64,000 nt of DNA, taken from assembly GCF_002979535.1 (NCBI RefSeq), contig NZ_PCPB01000001.1:1-64000 (forward strand). Direction: 5' to 3'. How positions within the stretch are numbered: position 1 is the stretch's first letter; every line of letters begins with the position of its first letter. Positions 18,337 to 27,927 of the stretch are shown piece after piece. A model generated the notes under the pieces. That model was not told the DNA's origin. It saw only the letters and a list, made by a program, of their open reading frames with translations, and ran no database searches. Position numbers and translations under genes: made by a program. This DNA comes from Brevundimonas sp. MYb52 (GTDB taxonomy: Bacteria; Pseudomonadota; Alphaproteobacteria; Caulobacterales; Caulobacteraceae).

Positions 18337-19356
18337 ATGATCGAAAGAAACTGGCAAGAGCTGATCCGTCCCGAGAAGCCGCAAGTCGAGGGCGGCTCCG
18401 ACCCGCTGCGCAAGGCGCGTCTGGTCGCTGAGCCCCTCGAGCGTGGTTTCGGTGTGACGCTCGGCAACGCGCTTCGTCGCGTTCTGCTGTCCTCGCTGCA
18501 AGGCGCGGCGGTCACGGCCATCCAGATCGACGGCGTTGTTCACGAGTTTTCGTCGCTGGAAGGCGTGCGGGAAGACGTGGTCGACATCGTTCTGAACATC
18601 AAACAACTGGCGCTGCGCATGCACGCCGAAGGCCCCAAGCGCATGACCCTGCGCGCCACGGGCCCCGGCGTTGTGACGGCGGGCCAGATCGAAGCTCCGG
18701 CTGACATCGAGGTTCTGAACCCCGACCACGTCATCTGCACCCTGGACGACGGCGCTTCGATCCGCATGGAACTGACGGTCCAGAACGGCAAGGGCTACGT
18801 CGCCGCCGAACTGAACCGTCCGGAAGATGCGCCGATCGGCCTGATCGCCGTCGACGCCCTGTACTCGCCGGTCAAGCGCGTCGCCTATCGCGTCGAGCCG
18901 ACCCGTCAGGGCCAGTCGATGGATTACGACAAGCTGATCCTGGAAGTTGAAACCAACGGCGCCGTGTCGCCGGTTGACGCGGTGGCTTACGCCGCCCGCA
19001 TCCTGCAAGACCAGCTGCAGATCTTCATCACCTTCGATGAGCCGACCAAGGCTGTTGAGGCGACGGACGGCAAGCCCGATCTGCCCTTCAACCCGGCCCT
19101 GCTCAAGAAGGTCGACGAACTGGAGCTGTCGGTCCGCTCGGCCAACTGCCTGAAGAACGACAACATCGTCTACATCGGCGACCTGATCCAGAAGACCGAG
19201 GGCGAAATGCTTCGCACCCCGAACTTCGGCCGCAAGTCGCTGAACGAGATCAAGGAAGTTCTCGCGACGATGGGCCTGTCGCTCGGCATGGACGTGCCGA
19301 ACTGGCCGCCCGAAAACATCGAAGATCTGGCCAAAAAGTTCGACGACCAGATCTGA
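18337..19356 (+). CDS. rpoA: RNA polymerase alpha subunit
   Basis: The 339-residue protein has the alpha-NTD assembly domain ([23 protein letters not shown] near residue 35-60) and the alpha-CTD ([32 protein letters not shown], about 250-339) that binds UP elements and activators. The ATG at 18337 behind GAGGGACT starts the conserved N-terminus; the open frame back to 18208 overlaps rpsK and is rejected. Confidence 0.97.
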   Translation: MIERNWQELIRPEKPQVEGGSDPLRKARLVAEPLERGFGVTLGNALRRVLLSSLQGAAVTAIQIDGVVHEFSSLEGVREDVVDIVLNIKQLALRMHAEGPKRMTLRATGPGVVTAGQIEAPADIEVLNPDHVICTLDDGASIRMELTVQNGKGYVAAELNRPEDAPIGLIAVDALYSPVKRVAYRVEPTRQGQSMDYDKLILEVETNGAVSPVDAVAYAARILQDQLQIFITFDEPTKAVEATDGKPDLPFNPALLKKVDELELSVRSANCLKNDNIVYIGDLIQKTEGEMLRTPNFGRKSLNEIKEVLATMGLSLGMDVPNWPPENIEDLAKKFDDQI

Positions 19357-19367
19357 TCATCAACCCT

Positions 19368-19401
19368 CCGCCCAGCGCCCTTCGGGGCGCGGATGGGGCG
19401 G
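19368..19401 (+). other. Two-stage hairpin between rpoA and rplQ
   Basis: GCGCCC (19375-19380) and GGGCGC (19385-19390) close a TTCG tetraloop, and CCGCCC (19368-19373) pairs with GGGCGG (19396-19401) outside it. No T tract follows. It may reduce or stabilise the rplQ part of the message. Confidence 0.6.
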
Positions 19402-19475
19402 TTAGAATGAACAAGGCCCCAGGTCCCGCCCCTTTTGTTAAGGCCGGAAACCAGGGTTGAGTAGGAGAGACCCCG

Positions 19476-19892
19476 ATGCGCCACGGCGCCGCTTACCGCA
19501 AGCTCGGCCGTACGGTCAGCCACCGCCAAGCCATGTTCGCCAACATGGCCGCCTCGCTGATCAAGCACGAGCAAATCACGACCACCCTGCCCAAGGCGAA
19601 GGAACTGCGTCCCTTCGTTGAGAAACTGGTCACGCTGGCTAAAAAGGGCGACCTGCACGCTCGTCGTCAGGCCATCAGCGCCGTCCGCGACGTGCCGCAA
19701 GTCGGCAAGCTGTTCGAAACGATCGGCCCGCGCTACGCTGAACGTTCGGGCGGTTACATCCGCATCATGAAGGCTGGCTTCCGTCACGGCGACAACGCCG
19801 CGATGGCCGTGATCGAGTTTGTCGATCGCGACGTCGAAGCCAAGGGCAAGGACTCCGGTCCGGTCTTCGCCATCGAGGGCGACGAAGCCTGA
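19476..19892 (+). CDS. rplQ: 50S ribosomal protein L17
   Basis: The 138-residue L17 has the [34 protein letters not shown] start and an [19 protein letters not shown] motif. It sits near the exit tunnel. GAGAGACC precedes the ATG. It is the last gene of the ribosomal block and is followed by a strong terminator. Confidence 0.97.
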   Translation: MRHGAAYRKLGRTVSHRQAMFANMAASLIKHEQITTTLPKAKELRPFVEKLVTLAKKGDLHARRQAISAVRDVPQVGKLFETIGPRYAERSGGYIRIMKAGFRHGDNAAMAVIEFVDRDVEAKGKDSGPVFAIEGDEA

Positions 19893-19917
19893 TCGGCTTC
19901 TTCAACCTGAAGATATG

Positions 19918-19950
19918 AAAGGGCGGCTGGAGCGATCCAGCCGCCTTTTT
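19918..19950 (+). terminator. Terminator of the alpha operon
   Basis: GGCGGCTGG (19922-19930) and CCAGCCGCC (19937-19945) form a perfect 9-bp stem with a 6-base loop, followed by TTTTT and preceded by AAAG. Confidence 0.92.
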
Positions 19951-19987
19951 CATTGTCCGCCGCGACGCCGGGGGCGATAGAGCCTCT

Positions 19988-20476
19988 ATGAGGACGCCTG
20001 AAGATCGTATCGTCGCCTATACGCCCGCGGGCCGCGCGGCCTGGAAGGCCCTGAACACGGGATGGCTGGTGGAGGGCGGGTTCGCGCTGGAGGCCAAGGA
20101 CCATCTGACGCTGGATGACCCCGAGGCGCAAATCCTGGCCAAGGGCGGGCATATCTTCTTCGCTGAGCGCGACGGGGTTCCGGTCGGTTGTTGCGGCCTG
20201 ATCGCCATGAACGACGGCGGCTATGAGGTCACCAAGATGACGGTGCTGCCCGACGCGCGGGGCGGGGGGCTGGCGTTGCGCCTGCTGCAGGCCTGCGAGG
20301 CGGCGGCGCGGGCTGCTGGCGCGCACCGCCTCTATCTGGAAACCAGCTCGACGCTGGGGCCGGCACTGGGCCTCTACGCCCGCTTCGGCTTCGTGAACCT
20401 GCCGCCGCAACCGACGCCCTATGCGCGAGCGGACGTCTGGATGGAGAAGCGGCTCATCTCTCAGGCGAAGATCTGA
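19988..20476 (+). CDS. GNAT family N-acetyltransferase
   Basis: The 162-residue protein has the GNAT core. VTKMTVLPDARGGGLALRLLQACE (about residues 80-103) matches motif A with its acetyl-CoA loop (RGGGLA in place of the usual RGxGxG), and LYLETSSTLGPALGLYARFGF matches motif B. The acceptor is unknown. It stands alone between the L17 terminator and a hairpin shared with the converging ABC transporter gene. Confidence 0.8.
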   Translation: MRTPEDRIVAYTPAGRAAWKALNTGWLVEGGFALEAKDHLTLDDPEAQILAKGGHIFFAERDGVPVGCCGLIAMNDGGYEVTKMTVLPDARGGGLALRLLQACEAAARAAGAHRLYLETSSTLGPALGLYARFGFVNLPPQPTPYARADVWMEKRLISQAKI

Positions 20477-20500
20477 GTTTGGACGCGAGCGCGTCCAAAC
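20477..20500. terminator. Hairpin between converging genes
   Basis: GTTTGGACGC and GCGTCCAAAC form a perfect 10-bp stem around a GAGC loop immediately after the acetyltransferase stop. The minus-strand ABC gene ends at 20518, so the hairpin could serve both. There is no strong T tract. Confidence 0.6.
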
Positions 20501-20517
20501 CGATTTCGCTCTAGCCG

Positions 20518-21375
20518 CTACTCCTTCGACAGGTCCTGACGGGTGAACCACCACAGGGCCAGGGCGAATGGCGTGAAGCTCCAGAGGGCCAGGCTGGCGA
20601 CGGCGCGCCAGGCGACGCCGTCCTGCAGGACCGCTGCGGGGACGCCGCCCAGGATGGCGGCCTTCAGGGTTTCATAGGCGACGCCGGGGAACAGCAACTG
20701 GGTCTGCCAATCGACGGAACTCCACCCCAGAAGCGGGGTGGCGGTGACCAGAAGCTCTTGGGCGACGCCGACGACCAGAGGCACGAACAGGGCGGCGAGC
20801 AGCGAGCGCGTCAGCGTCGCGGCCAGCAGGCTGAGCAGCAGGAACTGGATCACCCGCACATAGGCCAGCAGGAACAGCAGGCCGAAGGTTCGCGCCTCTT
20901 CGCCGCCGAAGCGGAAGACGAGGTCCTGGTCGAGGATCAGCCCCTTGGCGACGGCGCCGATCAGGGCGGCGGCCAGGAACAGCAGCAGGCCGATCAGGGT
21001 CATCAGCTTGACGGCCCCGGCCTTGCCCATGATCAGGTTGGCTCGGCTGTTGCGGGCGGTGATCAGGCGCCAGGTCTCCCAGCGATAGTCGCCGGCGAAG
21101 ATGGTCGCCGCGCCGATCAACAGGAAGGCCAGCAATCCGGGGTTGGCCAGTTGGCCGGCGGCTGAGACCAGGGCGGCGCCCACATCAAGGACGCCGTTGG
21201 CCGCCGTCAACTGGGGCGGCAACTGCTCGCCCATGCGCTCGACCCTGGAGTCGAAGACGGCGCCGCCGATGGTTCCGGCCAGCATGACAACCGGCACGAA
21301 GATCAGGCTCCACGACAGAACCGTGCGGTTGCGCGTCAGGCGATAGGCTTCGGAGCGGATGGCGTCAGCCAGCAT
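20518..21375 (-). CDS. ABC-2 type transporter permease
   Basis: The 285-residue protein has about six membrane helices. The first follows RNRTVLSWSLIFVP, and a large loop precedes GLLAFLLIGAATIFAGDYRWETWRLI, a typical ABC-2 permease segment. It should pair with the ATPase gene just upstream, whose end it overlaps by 11 bases, to make an exporter. The start at 21375 (MLADAIRSE) is chosen because the longer frame runs far into the ATPase gene. The exported substrate is unknown. Confidence 0.75.
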   Translation of the reverse strand: MLADAIRSEAYRLTRNRTVLSWSLIFVPVVMLAGTIGGAVFDSRVERMGEQLPPQLTAANGVLDVGAALVSAAGQLANPGLLAFLLIGAATIFAGDYRWETWRLITARNSRANLIMGKAGAVKLMTLIGLLLFLAAALIGAVAKGLILDQDLVFRFGGEEARTFGLLFLLAYVRVIQFLLLSLLAATLTRSLLAALFVPLVVGVAQELLVTATPLLGWSSVDWQTQLLFPGVAYETLKAAILGGVPAAVLQDGVAWRAVASLALWSFTPFALALWWFTRQDLSKE

Positions 21376-22285
21376 GGAGAGACTCGCGGATTTGCGCCTC
21401 GGTGCGCGCGGGGCCGGTCTCGGCCATGAAGACGCTTTCCAGATCGGCGCCAACCCAGCGGGCCTCGTCGATGTCTACACCCTGTTCGATGAGGGCGCGC
21501 AGCAGGGCAGGGCCTTCGGCGCGCGGAATGGCGGCCAGAACGGCGTCGCCGTCCAGCGTGGCCTTGTCGCCCAGCACGCCCATGATCCGGGCCAGAGGCG
21601 TGGCCGACAGGCGCAGGCGCTCGCCGGATGCGGTCAGTTCGCTGACCTTGCCCTCGGCGGCCAGGGTCCCGCGGTTGAAGATGGCGACGCGGTCGCAGAC
21701 GCGCTGGACCTCGAGCAACTGGTGGCTGGCCAGGATGATCGTCACGCCGTCGTCGTCGGCCAGGCTGCGGATCAGCGCGCGCATTTCCTGGATGCCGGGC
21801 GGGTCCATACCGCTGGTCGGCTCATCCAGGATGACGAGGTCCGGCTTGGTCATCAGGGCGGCGGCGACGCCCAGGCGCTGTAACATGCCGACCGAGAAGC
21901 CGCGCACCTTGCGATTGGCGGCTTCGGTCAGGCCGACCCGCTCCAGCCAGGCGTCGATGGCGGCGTCCTTGCCGCCATGCGCCAGGGCCAGCCATGCCAG
22001 CACCTGACGCGCGGTCATGTAGGGCGGGAAGCGCGGCGTCTCGATCATGGAGCCGATGCGGCGCATGACGGCGGGATCGCCCGCGTGCTGGCCCAGGACC
22101 CGGACCTCGCCCGCCGTCGGCCGGATCAGGCCCAGCAGGATGCGGAACAGGGTGGACTTGCCGGCGCCGTTCGGGCCCAGCACGCCGTAAACCCCGCCGC
22201 GCGGGATGGAGAGGCTGAGCCCGTCCAGGGCGCGCACGGCGCCATAGGTCTTGGTCAGGCCGGTCGTTTCGATAACAGCGGTCAT
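21365..22285 (-). CDS. ABC transporter ATP-binding protein
   Basis: The 306-residue ATPase has Walker A GPNGAGKST (residues 39-47), a modified signature FSVGMLQRL in place of LSGGQ, Walker B LVILDEPTSGMDP and the switch His in ASHQL. About 80 further residues follow the core. It powers the downstream ABC-2 permease. The ATG at 22285 begins the conserved domain; the frame extending to 22387 overlaps the divergent phosphodiesterase gene and is rejected. Substrate unknown. Confidence 0.85.
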   Translation of the reverse strand: MTAVIETTGLTKTYGAVRALDGLSLSIPRGGVYGVLGPNGAGKSTLFRILLGLIRPTAGEVRVLGQHAGDPAVMRRIGSMIETPRFPPYMTARQVLAWLALAHGGKDAAIDAWLERVGLTEAANRKVRGFSVGMLQRLGVAAALMTKPDLVILDEPTSGMDPPGIQEMRALIRSLADDDGVTIILASHQLLEVQRVCDRVAIFNRGTLAAEGKVSELTASGERLRLSATPLARIMGVLGDKATLDGDAVLAAIPRAEGPALLRALIEQGVDIDEARWVGADLESVFMAETGPARTEAQIRESLHAG

Positions 22286-22385
22286 GCGGCAGAGCTTGGC
22301 CCGATGGGGATAAGCGGACAAGGCGTCTTCTGCCTGTCGCAGATTAAGCTTAGGCAATCTCCCCGAAGTGGCTTCGGAGTTCCCC

Positions 22386-23612
22386 ATGTTTTCTCGCGTC
22401 GCGGGCCTGTGTCTGGCCCTGCTGTTGACCGCCTGCGCTACTACGCCGGCTGAGACCCCGGAATCGCAGGTCGCCGAGCCGCCGCTGGTGATGCTGATCT
22501 CTATCGACGGGTTCCGCGCTGACTATCTGGACCGGGGCGTCACGCCCAACCTGTCGCAACTGGCGGGTGAAGGAGCGACGGGGCCGATGCGACCGTCCTT
22601 CCCCAGCGTGACCTTTCCCAACCACTATACCCTGGTGACGGGCCTGCACCCCGACCACCACGGCATCGTCGGCAACAACATGATCGACGCCGAGTTGGGC
22701 CGGTTCTCGCTGGGCAACAAGCAGGCCGTGACCGACCGTCGTTGGTGGGATCAGGGGGAGCCCATCTGGGTCTCGGCCGAGAAGGCGGGCGTCAAGACCG
22801 CCACCATGTTCTGGCCGGGGTCCGAGGCCGACACGCACGGCGTTCGCCCCTCCTATTGGACGACCTTCGATCAGGGGATGCCCGGCGACGCGCGCGTGGA
22901 TCGCGTGCTGCAATGGATGGATCTGCCGGCGGATCAGCGGCCGCAACTGACCACCCTCTATTTCGACATCGTCGACACCCAGGGGCACCACTATGGCCCC
23001 GACGCGCCCGAGACGGTCGAGGCCATCCGTTCGGTCGACGCCTCCATCGGCCGTCTGGTCGAGGGCTTGAAGGCGCGGGGCCTCTATGAGCGCACGGTGC
23101 TGGTGGTGGTGTCCGACCACGGCATGGCCGCGACCTCGCCCGAGCGGGTGACCTGGATCGACGACTTGATCGACCCCGCCGCCATTCAGATCGTCTATTC
23201 CGGCGCCGCCACCTTCCTGAACCCGGTCGCCGGTCGCGAGACTGAGGTCGAGGCGGCGCTGCTGGGCTCGCGCCCGCATCTGGACTGTTGGCGCAAGAGC
23301 GAGATTCCGGCGCGGTTCGTCCTGGGTTCCAACCCGCGCGTCTCGGCCATCGTCTGCGCCTCCGAGCCGGGCTGGACCTTCACGACCAGGGCGCGTCCGG
23401 TGACCAAGCCGGGCGGGGCGCACGGCTATGACAACTTCTCGCCGGACATGGCCGCCATCTTCATCGCCCACGGTCCGGGCGTGGTGCAGGGACGGCGGCT
23501 GGCCGACCTGGACAGCGTGGACGTGCAACCCTTCCTGGCGCGTCTGCTGGCCATCGACGCGCCGCACGGCGACGGGCGGGCGGAGGATACGCTGCCGGTA
23601 ACCAGGCGCTGA
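22386..23612 (+). CDS. Lipoprotein nucleotide pyrophosphatase/phosphodiesterase
   Basis: This 408-residue member of the type I phosphodiesterase (NPP, alkaline phosphatase superfamily) group has a lipobox LLLTAC (Cys17). The two-metal site includes Asp41 (ISIDG), the catalytic Thr76 in SVTFPNHY, DTQGHHYG and VVSDHG. It should hydrolyse phosphodiester or pyrophosphate bonds of nucleotides or related esters in the periplasm. The ATG at 22386 begins the signal peptide; an in-frame GTG at 22368 is less likely. It is divergent from the ABC genes with a 100-bp shared upstream region. Confidence 0.85.
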   Translation: MFSRVAGLCLALLLTACATTPAETPESQVAEPPLVMLISIDGFRADYLDRGVTPNLSQLAGEGATGPMRPSFPSVTFPNHYTLVTGLHPDHHGIVGNNMIDAELGRFSLGNKQAVTDRRWWDQGEPIWVSAEKAGVKTATMFWPGSEADTHGVRPSYWTTFDQGMPGDARVDRVLQWMDLPADQRPQLTTLYFDIVDTQGHHYGPDAPETVEAIRSVDASIGRLVEGLKARGLYERTVLVVVSDHGMAATSPERVTWIDDLIDPAAIQIVYSGAATFLNPVAGRETEVEAALLGSRPHLDCWRKSEIPARFVLGSNPRVSAIVCASEPGWTFTTRARPVTKPGGAHGYDNFSPDMAAIFIAHGPGVVQGRRLADLDSVDVQPFLARLLAIDAPHGDGRAEDTLPVTRR

Positions 23613-23680
23613 TCTGCGCATCGGGGATGGGCGCGCCGGGACGTCGTCGCTAAAAGAGCGTTCCAACAGATCGGCGTTCC

Positions 23681-24988
23681 ATGTCCCTACATCACCCCAA
23701 GGTCCGCCGTGCGGCGATCGCCTTCATCCTCGTGACCGCGGTGCTGGACATCGTGGCCATGGGGATCGTCATTCCGGTTCTGCCGCATCTGATCGAGGAG
23801 TTCGTCGGCTCGAATGCGCGGGCGGGGCTGCTGAACGGCGTCTTCGTGGCGCTGTGGGCGGGGATGCAGTTCCTGGCCTCGCCGGTGATCGGTTCGCTGT
23901 CGGACCAGTATGGGCGTCGTCCGGTCATCCTGATCAGCTGCGCTGGGCTGGCGGCGGACTATGTGTTGATGGCGCTCGCGCCGAGCCTGTGGTGGCTGGC
24001 GGTCGGGCGGTTGATCGCGGGGGTCACCTCGTCCAGCTTCACCACCATCTACGCCTACATGGCCGACATCACCGAACCGGACAAACGCGCGCGGGCCTAT
24101 GGCCTGATCGGCGCGGCCTTCTCGGGCGGCTTCGTCCTGGGGCCGGTGCTGGGCGGTTTCCTGGGCGAGTTCGGGCCGCGCGTGCCCTTCTGGGTCGCCG
24201 CCTTCATGTCGGGCGTGGCCTTCCTCTATGGCCTGTTCATCCTGCCCGAGAGCCTGGCGGTCGAGAAGCGGATGAAGTTCAGCTGGCGGCGGGCGAACCC
24301 CATCGGGGCCATGATCCTGCTGAAACGTCACGCCGAGCTGACGGGCCTCGCGGTCGTGAACTTCCTGCTCTATTTCGCCCACCACGTCTTCTCGGCGGTC
24401 TTCGTCCTCTATGCCGGGCTGAGATATGACTGGGGGCCGTGGCAGGTGGGGATGCTGCTGGCCCTGGTCGGTGTGCTGGACATGATCGTCCAGGGCGTCC
24501 TGGTCGGGCCGGTGTCGAAGAAGCTGGGCGACCGGATGACCATGATCCTGGGCCTGTGCGGCGGCACGGTGGGCATCGCCCTGATGGGTTGGGCCCCGAC
24601 GGGCGTGGCCTTCATTATCGCCATGCTGCCTAACGCCCTGTGGGGCCTGGCCATGCCGACCCTGCAGTCCCTGATGACCCGGCGGGTCAGCGAGAGCGAG
24701 CAGGGCCAGTTGCAGGGGGCGAACATGAGCGTCGCCTCCATTGCCGGGGTGGCCTCGCCGCTGTTCTTCGGGTGGGTCTATTCGGTGTCGGTGGGGGAGG
24801 GCTTTGGGCCGGTGAGGACATGGCTGAGCGGCGTCGGCATAGATTCGACACTCGCGTCGGTGGTGGTGGACGCCATTTCGACGCCGGGCCTCGCCTTCTA
24901 TCTGGCCGCCGTGGTCCTGGCCCTGGCTGCGCTGATCGGCTGGATCACCGCGCGGCGGGCGGAACGGGATGAAGTCACGCTCGTTTGA
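23681..24988 (+). CDS. MFS drug/proton antiporter, TetA-like
   Basis: The 435-residue protein has twelve predicted membrane helices and MFS motif A at [13 protein letters not shown] (about residues 73-85). An antiporter motif C-like stretch [14 protein letters not shown] lies in the fifth helix. The overall sequence resembles the TetA/TCR group, but the substrate cannot be assigned and tetracycline efflux should not be assumed. The gene stands alone; no TetR regulator is adjacent. Confidence 0.8.
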   Translation: MSLHHPKVRRAAIAFILVTAVLDIVAMGIVIPVLPHLIEEFVGSNARAGLLNGVFVALWAGMQFLASPVIGSLSDQYGRRPVILISCAGLAADYVLMALAPSLWWLAVGRLIAGVTSSSFTTIYAYMADITEPDKRARAYGLIGAAFSGGFVLGPVLGGFLGEFGPRVPFWVAAFMSGVAFLYGLFILPESLAVEKRMKFSWRRANPIGAMILLKRHAELTGLAVVNFLLYFAHHVFSAVFVLYAGLRYDWGPWQVGMLLALVGVLDMIVQGVLVGPVSKKLGDRMTMILGLCGGTVGIALMGWAPTGVAFIIAMLPNALWGLAMPTLQSLMTRRVSESEQGQLQGANMSVASIAGVASPLFFGWVYSVSVGEGFGPVRTWLSGVGIDSTLASVVVDAISTPGLAFYLAAVVLALAALIGWITARRAERDEVTLV

Positions 24989-25087
24989 TCGCGGCGCGGC
25001 GTCAGGCTTGGCCATTGGTCTTGATCCTGTCTCAAACCCGTTGCGCAATGCCTTGTAAACTAAGCCTTCCGAACGAGACCGGACGAC

Positions 25088-26476
25088 ATGAAGACTTCCA
25101 GATTGGCCCTCGCCGCCGCCCTGATGCTGTCCGCCTGCGGCCAGCCGCAACCGTCCAAGGCGCAGGAAGGCGTCTTCGCCGAACAGCCGCGTCAGGCTCC
25201 GCGCGACGCCGGGACGATGAAGTCCAGCTTTGCCCCTGTGGTGCGCGAGGCGGCCCCCGCCGTGGTCAATATCTCGGCGCGCGGCGTGCAGCAGGTCCGC
25301 GATCCCTTCTTCGAGATGTTTGGCGGCGGGCCGCAGTCGCGCGTGACCGGCTCGATCGGCTCGGGCGTCATTGTGCGCCCCGACGGGGTGGTGGTGACCA
25401 ACAACCACGTCATCGAGAATATGCAGCAGATCCGCGTCACTCTGAACGATCGGCGCGAGTATGCGGCCAAGGTGCTGCTGGCGGATTCGCGCTCCGATAT
25501 CGCCGTGCTGCAGCTGGAGGGCGTCGAGGGCAGTCTGCCGGTGCTGCGCATCGACGATCAGGAAGAACAGCAGGTCGGCGACCTGGTCCTGGCCATCGGC
25601 AATCCGTTCGGGGTCGGCCAAACGGTGACCAACGGCATCATTTCGGCGGTGAACCGCACCGAGACAGGGATCAGCGATTCCGGCTCCTTCATCCAGACCG
25701 ACGCGGCCATCAACCCCGGCAACTCTGGCGGCGCCCTGGTCGACATGGACGGCGACCTGATCGGCATCAACACCGCCATCTTCTCGCGCACCGGCTCCTC
25801 GACGGGGGTGGGTTTCGCCGTGCCGGCGACCATGGTCAAGCGGGTGGTGGATTCCGCCATTGGCGGCGCCAAGTCCGTCGTCCGGCCCTGGCTGGGCGTG
25901 AAGGGCGACACCGTCAGCGCCGACATTGCTCGCAGCCTGGGCCTGTCGCGGCCGCAGGGCCTGATCATCACCGAGGTCTATCCTCAGGGGCCGGGCGCGC
26001 GCGCCGGGCTTGAGGAAGGCGATGTCATCACCGCCATCGACGGGGCCGAGATCAACGATCAGGGCGGGTTGAACTTCCGCGTCGGCACCAAGTCGCCGAA
26101 CGCGACGGTCGCTGTGACCATCCTGCGCGACGGCCGGACCCAGACGATCAATGCGCGAGTTTCGACCCTCCCCGGCGAGGCTGAACCCGGTCCCGGCACG
26201 ACCGTGGGGCAGGGGGCGCTGGCCGGCTTGCAAGGCGTGGCGCTGAATCCGGCTCTGGCCGACCGCCTGGGCGGCGATCCCTTTGTCAGCGGCGTGGTGG
26301 TGACGGGGGTGCAGCGCAACAGCCTGGCCGCGCGGATCGGCCTGCGTCCCAACGACCTGATCGCTCAGGTGGACGGGCGTCCGGCGACCTCGGTCGGCGT
26401 GCTGGCCCGGGCGCAGCGCGGCTCGGAACTGACCATCGTGCGCGGCGGGCGCAAGCTGACGGGGCGGTTGCCGTAA
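25088..26476 (+). CDS. HtrA/Do-family serine protease lipoprotein
   Basis: The 462-residue protease has the trypsin-like triad His107 (NNHVIE), Asp137 (SDIAV) and Ser213 (GNSGG), then two PDZ domains (about 270-360 and 375-460). It degrades or refolds misfolded envelope proteins. Unusually it carries a lipobox (LMLSAC, Cys17), so it is probably membrane-anchored. The order HtrA, then RarA, pseudouridine synthase and lipoprotein further on resembles Caulobacter gene order, with the lactamase and VOC genes lying between. Confidence 0.88.
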   Translation: MKTSRLALAAALMLSACGQPQPSKAQEGVFAEQPRQAPRDAGTMKSSFAPVVREAAPAVVNISARGVQQVRDPFFEMFGGGPQSRVTGSIGSGVIVRPDGVVVTNNHVIENMQQIRVTLNDRREYAAKVLLADSRSDIAVLQLEGVEGSLPVLRIDDQEEQQVGDLVLAIGNPFGVGQTVTNGIISAVNRTETGISDSGSFIQTDAAINPGNSGGALVDMDGDLIGINTAIFSRTGSSTGVGFAVPATMVKRVVDSAIGGAKSVVRPWLGVKGDTVSADIARSLGLSRPQGLIITEVYPQGPGARAGLEEGDVITAIDGAEINDQGGLNFRVGTKSPNATVAVTILRDGRTQTINARVSTLPGEAEPGPGTTVGQGALAGLQGVALNPALADRLGGDPFVSGVVVTGVQRNSLAARIGLRPNDLIAQVDGRPATSVGVLARAQRGSELTIVRGGRKLTGRLP

Positions 26477-26524
26477 TGGAACCGGGGATAGCTTCGCCTT
26501 TCCATTTGCGAACGGTGATGCCTC

Positions 26525-27421
26525 ATGCCGAATGGCGGGATGATGATCCTGCCCTTCGCCGCCGCTCTTACCCTGCTGTCCGCAAGCGGGAACGCCCTGC
26601 ATGACGATCCCCTGACGCAGCCGATTCCTGGAAACGCGGACTGGGTGAAGCCGCAGTCGCCGTTGAAGCTGTACGGAAACACCTATTTCGTCGGCACCGG
26701 CGGCCTCAGCCTGGTGCTGATCGATACCGGTGACGGTCTGATCCTGATCGACGGCGCCCTGCCTCAGACCGTGGCGGCGACGGAGGCGAGCATCCGTCAC
26801 CTGGGTTTCCGGGTCGAGGACATCCGCTACATCCTGAACACCGAGGCGCACTATGATCATTCCGGAGGCCTGGCCGCCCTGACGCGCGACAGCGGGGCGC
26901 AGGTGATCACCAGTCCCATCGGCGCCGCCGCCCTGCGCACGGGCCGGGTCGACGCCCATGATCCACAGGCCGCCAATATTCCCGAGCATCCGCCGGTTCC
27001 CAATGCGCGGGGCATCGAGGACGGCGAGGCGGTTCGTCTGGGCGATACGGCGGTGACGGCGGTCTTTACGCCGGGCCATACGCCGGGCAGCGTCAGCTGG
27101 ACGTGGAAGACGTGCGAAGGCGAGACCTGCGTGGACGTGGTGTTCGCCTCCAGTCTCAACGCGGTGGCGAACGGGGCCTTCACCTATAGGGCGCATCCCG
27201 ACGTGACGGCGGCGCTGCGGACCTCCATCGATCGTATCGAGGCCCTGCCGTGCGACCTGCTGATCTCGGCCCACCCGGACAACTCGGGCGGCGACGTCAA
27301 GATCGCGGCCTTGGAGGCCGGGGTCACGCCCAACCCCTTCCTCGATCCGTCAGCCTGTCGCGCCTATGCCGAAAGGGCGCGGGGGCGGCTTCAGGCGCGA
27401 CTGGATCGCGAAGCGCCCTAA
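26525..27421 (+). CDS. Subclass B3 metallo-beta-lactamase, Glu116-type variant
   Basis: This 298-residue secreted metallo-hydrolase has the B3 lactamase pattern. LNTEAHYDHSGG gives Glu107, His109, Asp111 and His112, with His185 (TPGHTPGS) and His250 (SAHPDN). In standard B3 numbering Glu107 occupies the place of zinc ligand His116. Natural B3 enzymes with Gln or Glu there are known, so activity is plausible with altered metal affinity. A signal peptide precedes LHDDP. The start is uncertain: ATGs at 26540 and 26543 are also possible. No ampR-like regulator is adjacent. It ends overlapping the converging VOC gene. Confidence 0.85.
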   Translation: MPNGGMMILPFAAALTLLSASGNALHDDPLTQPIPGNADWVKPQSPLKLYGNTYFVGTGGLSLVLIDTGDGLILIDGALPQTVAATEASIRHLGFRVEDIRYILNTEAHYDHSGGLAALTRDSGAQVITSPIGAAALRTGRVDAHDPQAANIPEHPPVPNARGIEDGEAVRLGDTAVTAVFTPGHTPGSVSWTWKTCEGETCVDVVFASSLNAVANGAFTYRAHPDVTAALRTSIDRIEALPCDLLISAHPDNSGGDVKIAALEAGVTPNPFLDPSACRAYAERARGRLQARLDREAP

Positions 27422-27840
27422 ACGCCCTTGCTGGGGCCGCCGATGGACCAAGTGTGGCCGAAGGGGTCGCGGACCTGGCCGTAACGGTCGCCCCAGAACT
27501 GGTCCTCGAGCGGCATGACAGGAATGGCGCCGGCCACCAGGGCGCGGTTCCACCACTCGTCGGGATCATCGACCTGAAGATGCAGGGTGACGCCCCTGGG
27601 GGTGATGTCGGACTCGCCGGTCCATTCTGGGAATTCGTCGGCCAGCATCAGACTGGCGCCATTGATCCTGAGGTGGGCGTGCATCAGCCGCTCGCCGTCC
27701 TCGGCGGGCATCCGCATGATCTCCTCGGCGCCGAAGGCTCGGCCGTAGAACTCGATGGCCGCCGCGCCGCCACGCGAGGGGATGGTCAGGTGGGGCGTGA
27801 CGCCGCCGGTGGGGCCTTGGTTGGCCTGGGGTTCGGACAT
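27418..27840 (-). CDS. VOC family (PhnB-like) protein
   Basis: The 140-residue protein has the vicinal-oxygen-chelate fold of PhnB-like proteins: TPHLTIPSRGGAAAIEFYGRAFGAEE start, MHAHLRINGASLMLADE, and WGDRYGQVRDPFGHTWSIG. Such proteins include glyoxalase/bleomycin-resistance relatives; substrate unknown. CCGAGGAAGC precedes the ATG. Its stop overlaps the lactamase stop by four bases on the other strand. Confidence 0.85.
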   Translation of the reverse strand: MSEPQANQGPTGGVTPHLTIPSRGGAAAIEFYGRAFGAEEIMRMPAEDGERLMHAHLRINGASLMLADEFPEWTGESDITPRGVTLHLQVDDPDEWWNRALVAGAIPVMPLEDQFWGDRYGQVRDPFGHTWSIGGPSKGV

Positions 27841-27927
27841 GGAGCTTCCTCGGTTGGCCCGATACTAGTGCGTGCAGTTCCGTGAACGAACGCCTATCTC
27901 TGCCGTTCCCCAATCCTTGACTGTCTC

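Noticed and set aside
23687..27274. 1195-codon open frame on the minus strand
   Set aside because: It lies opposite the MFS, HtrA and lactamase genes, all of which have clear motifs; long antisense frames are expected in high-GC DNA.
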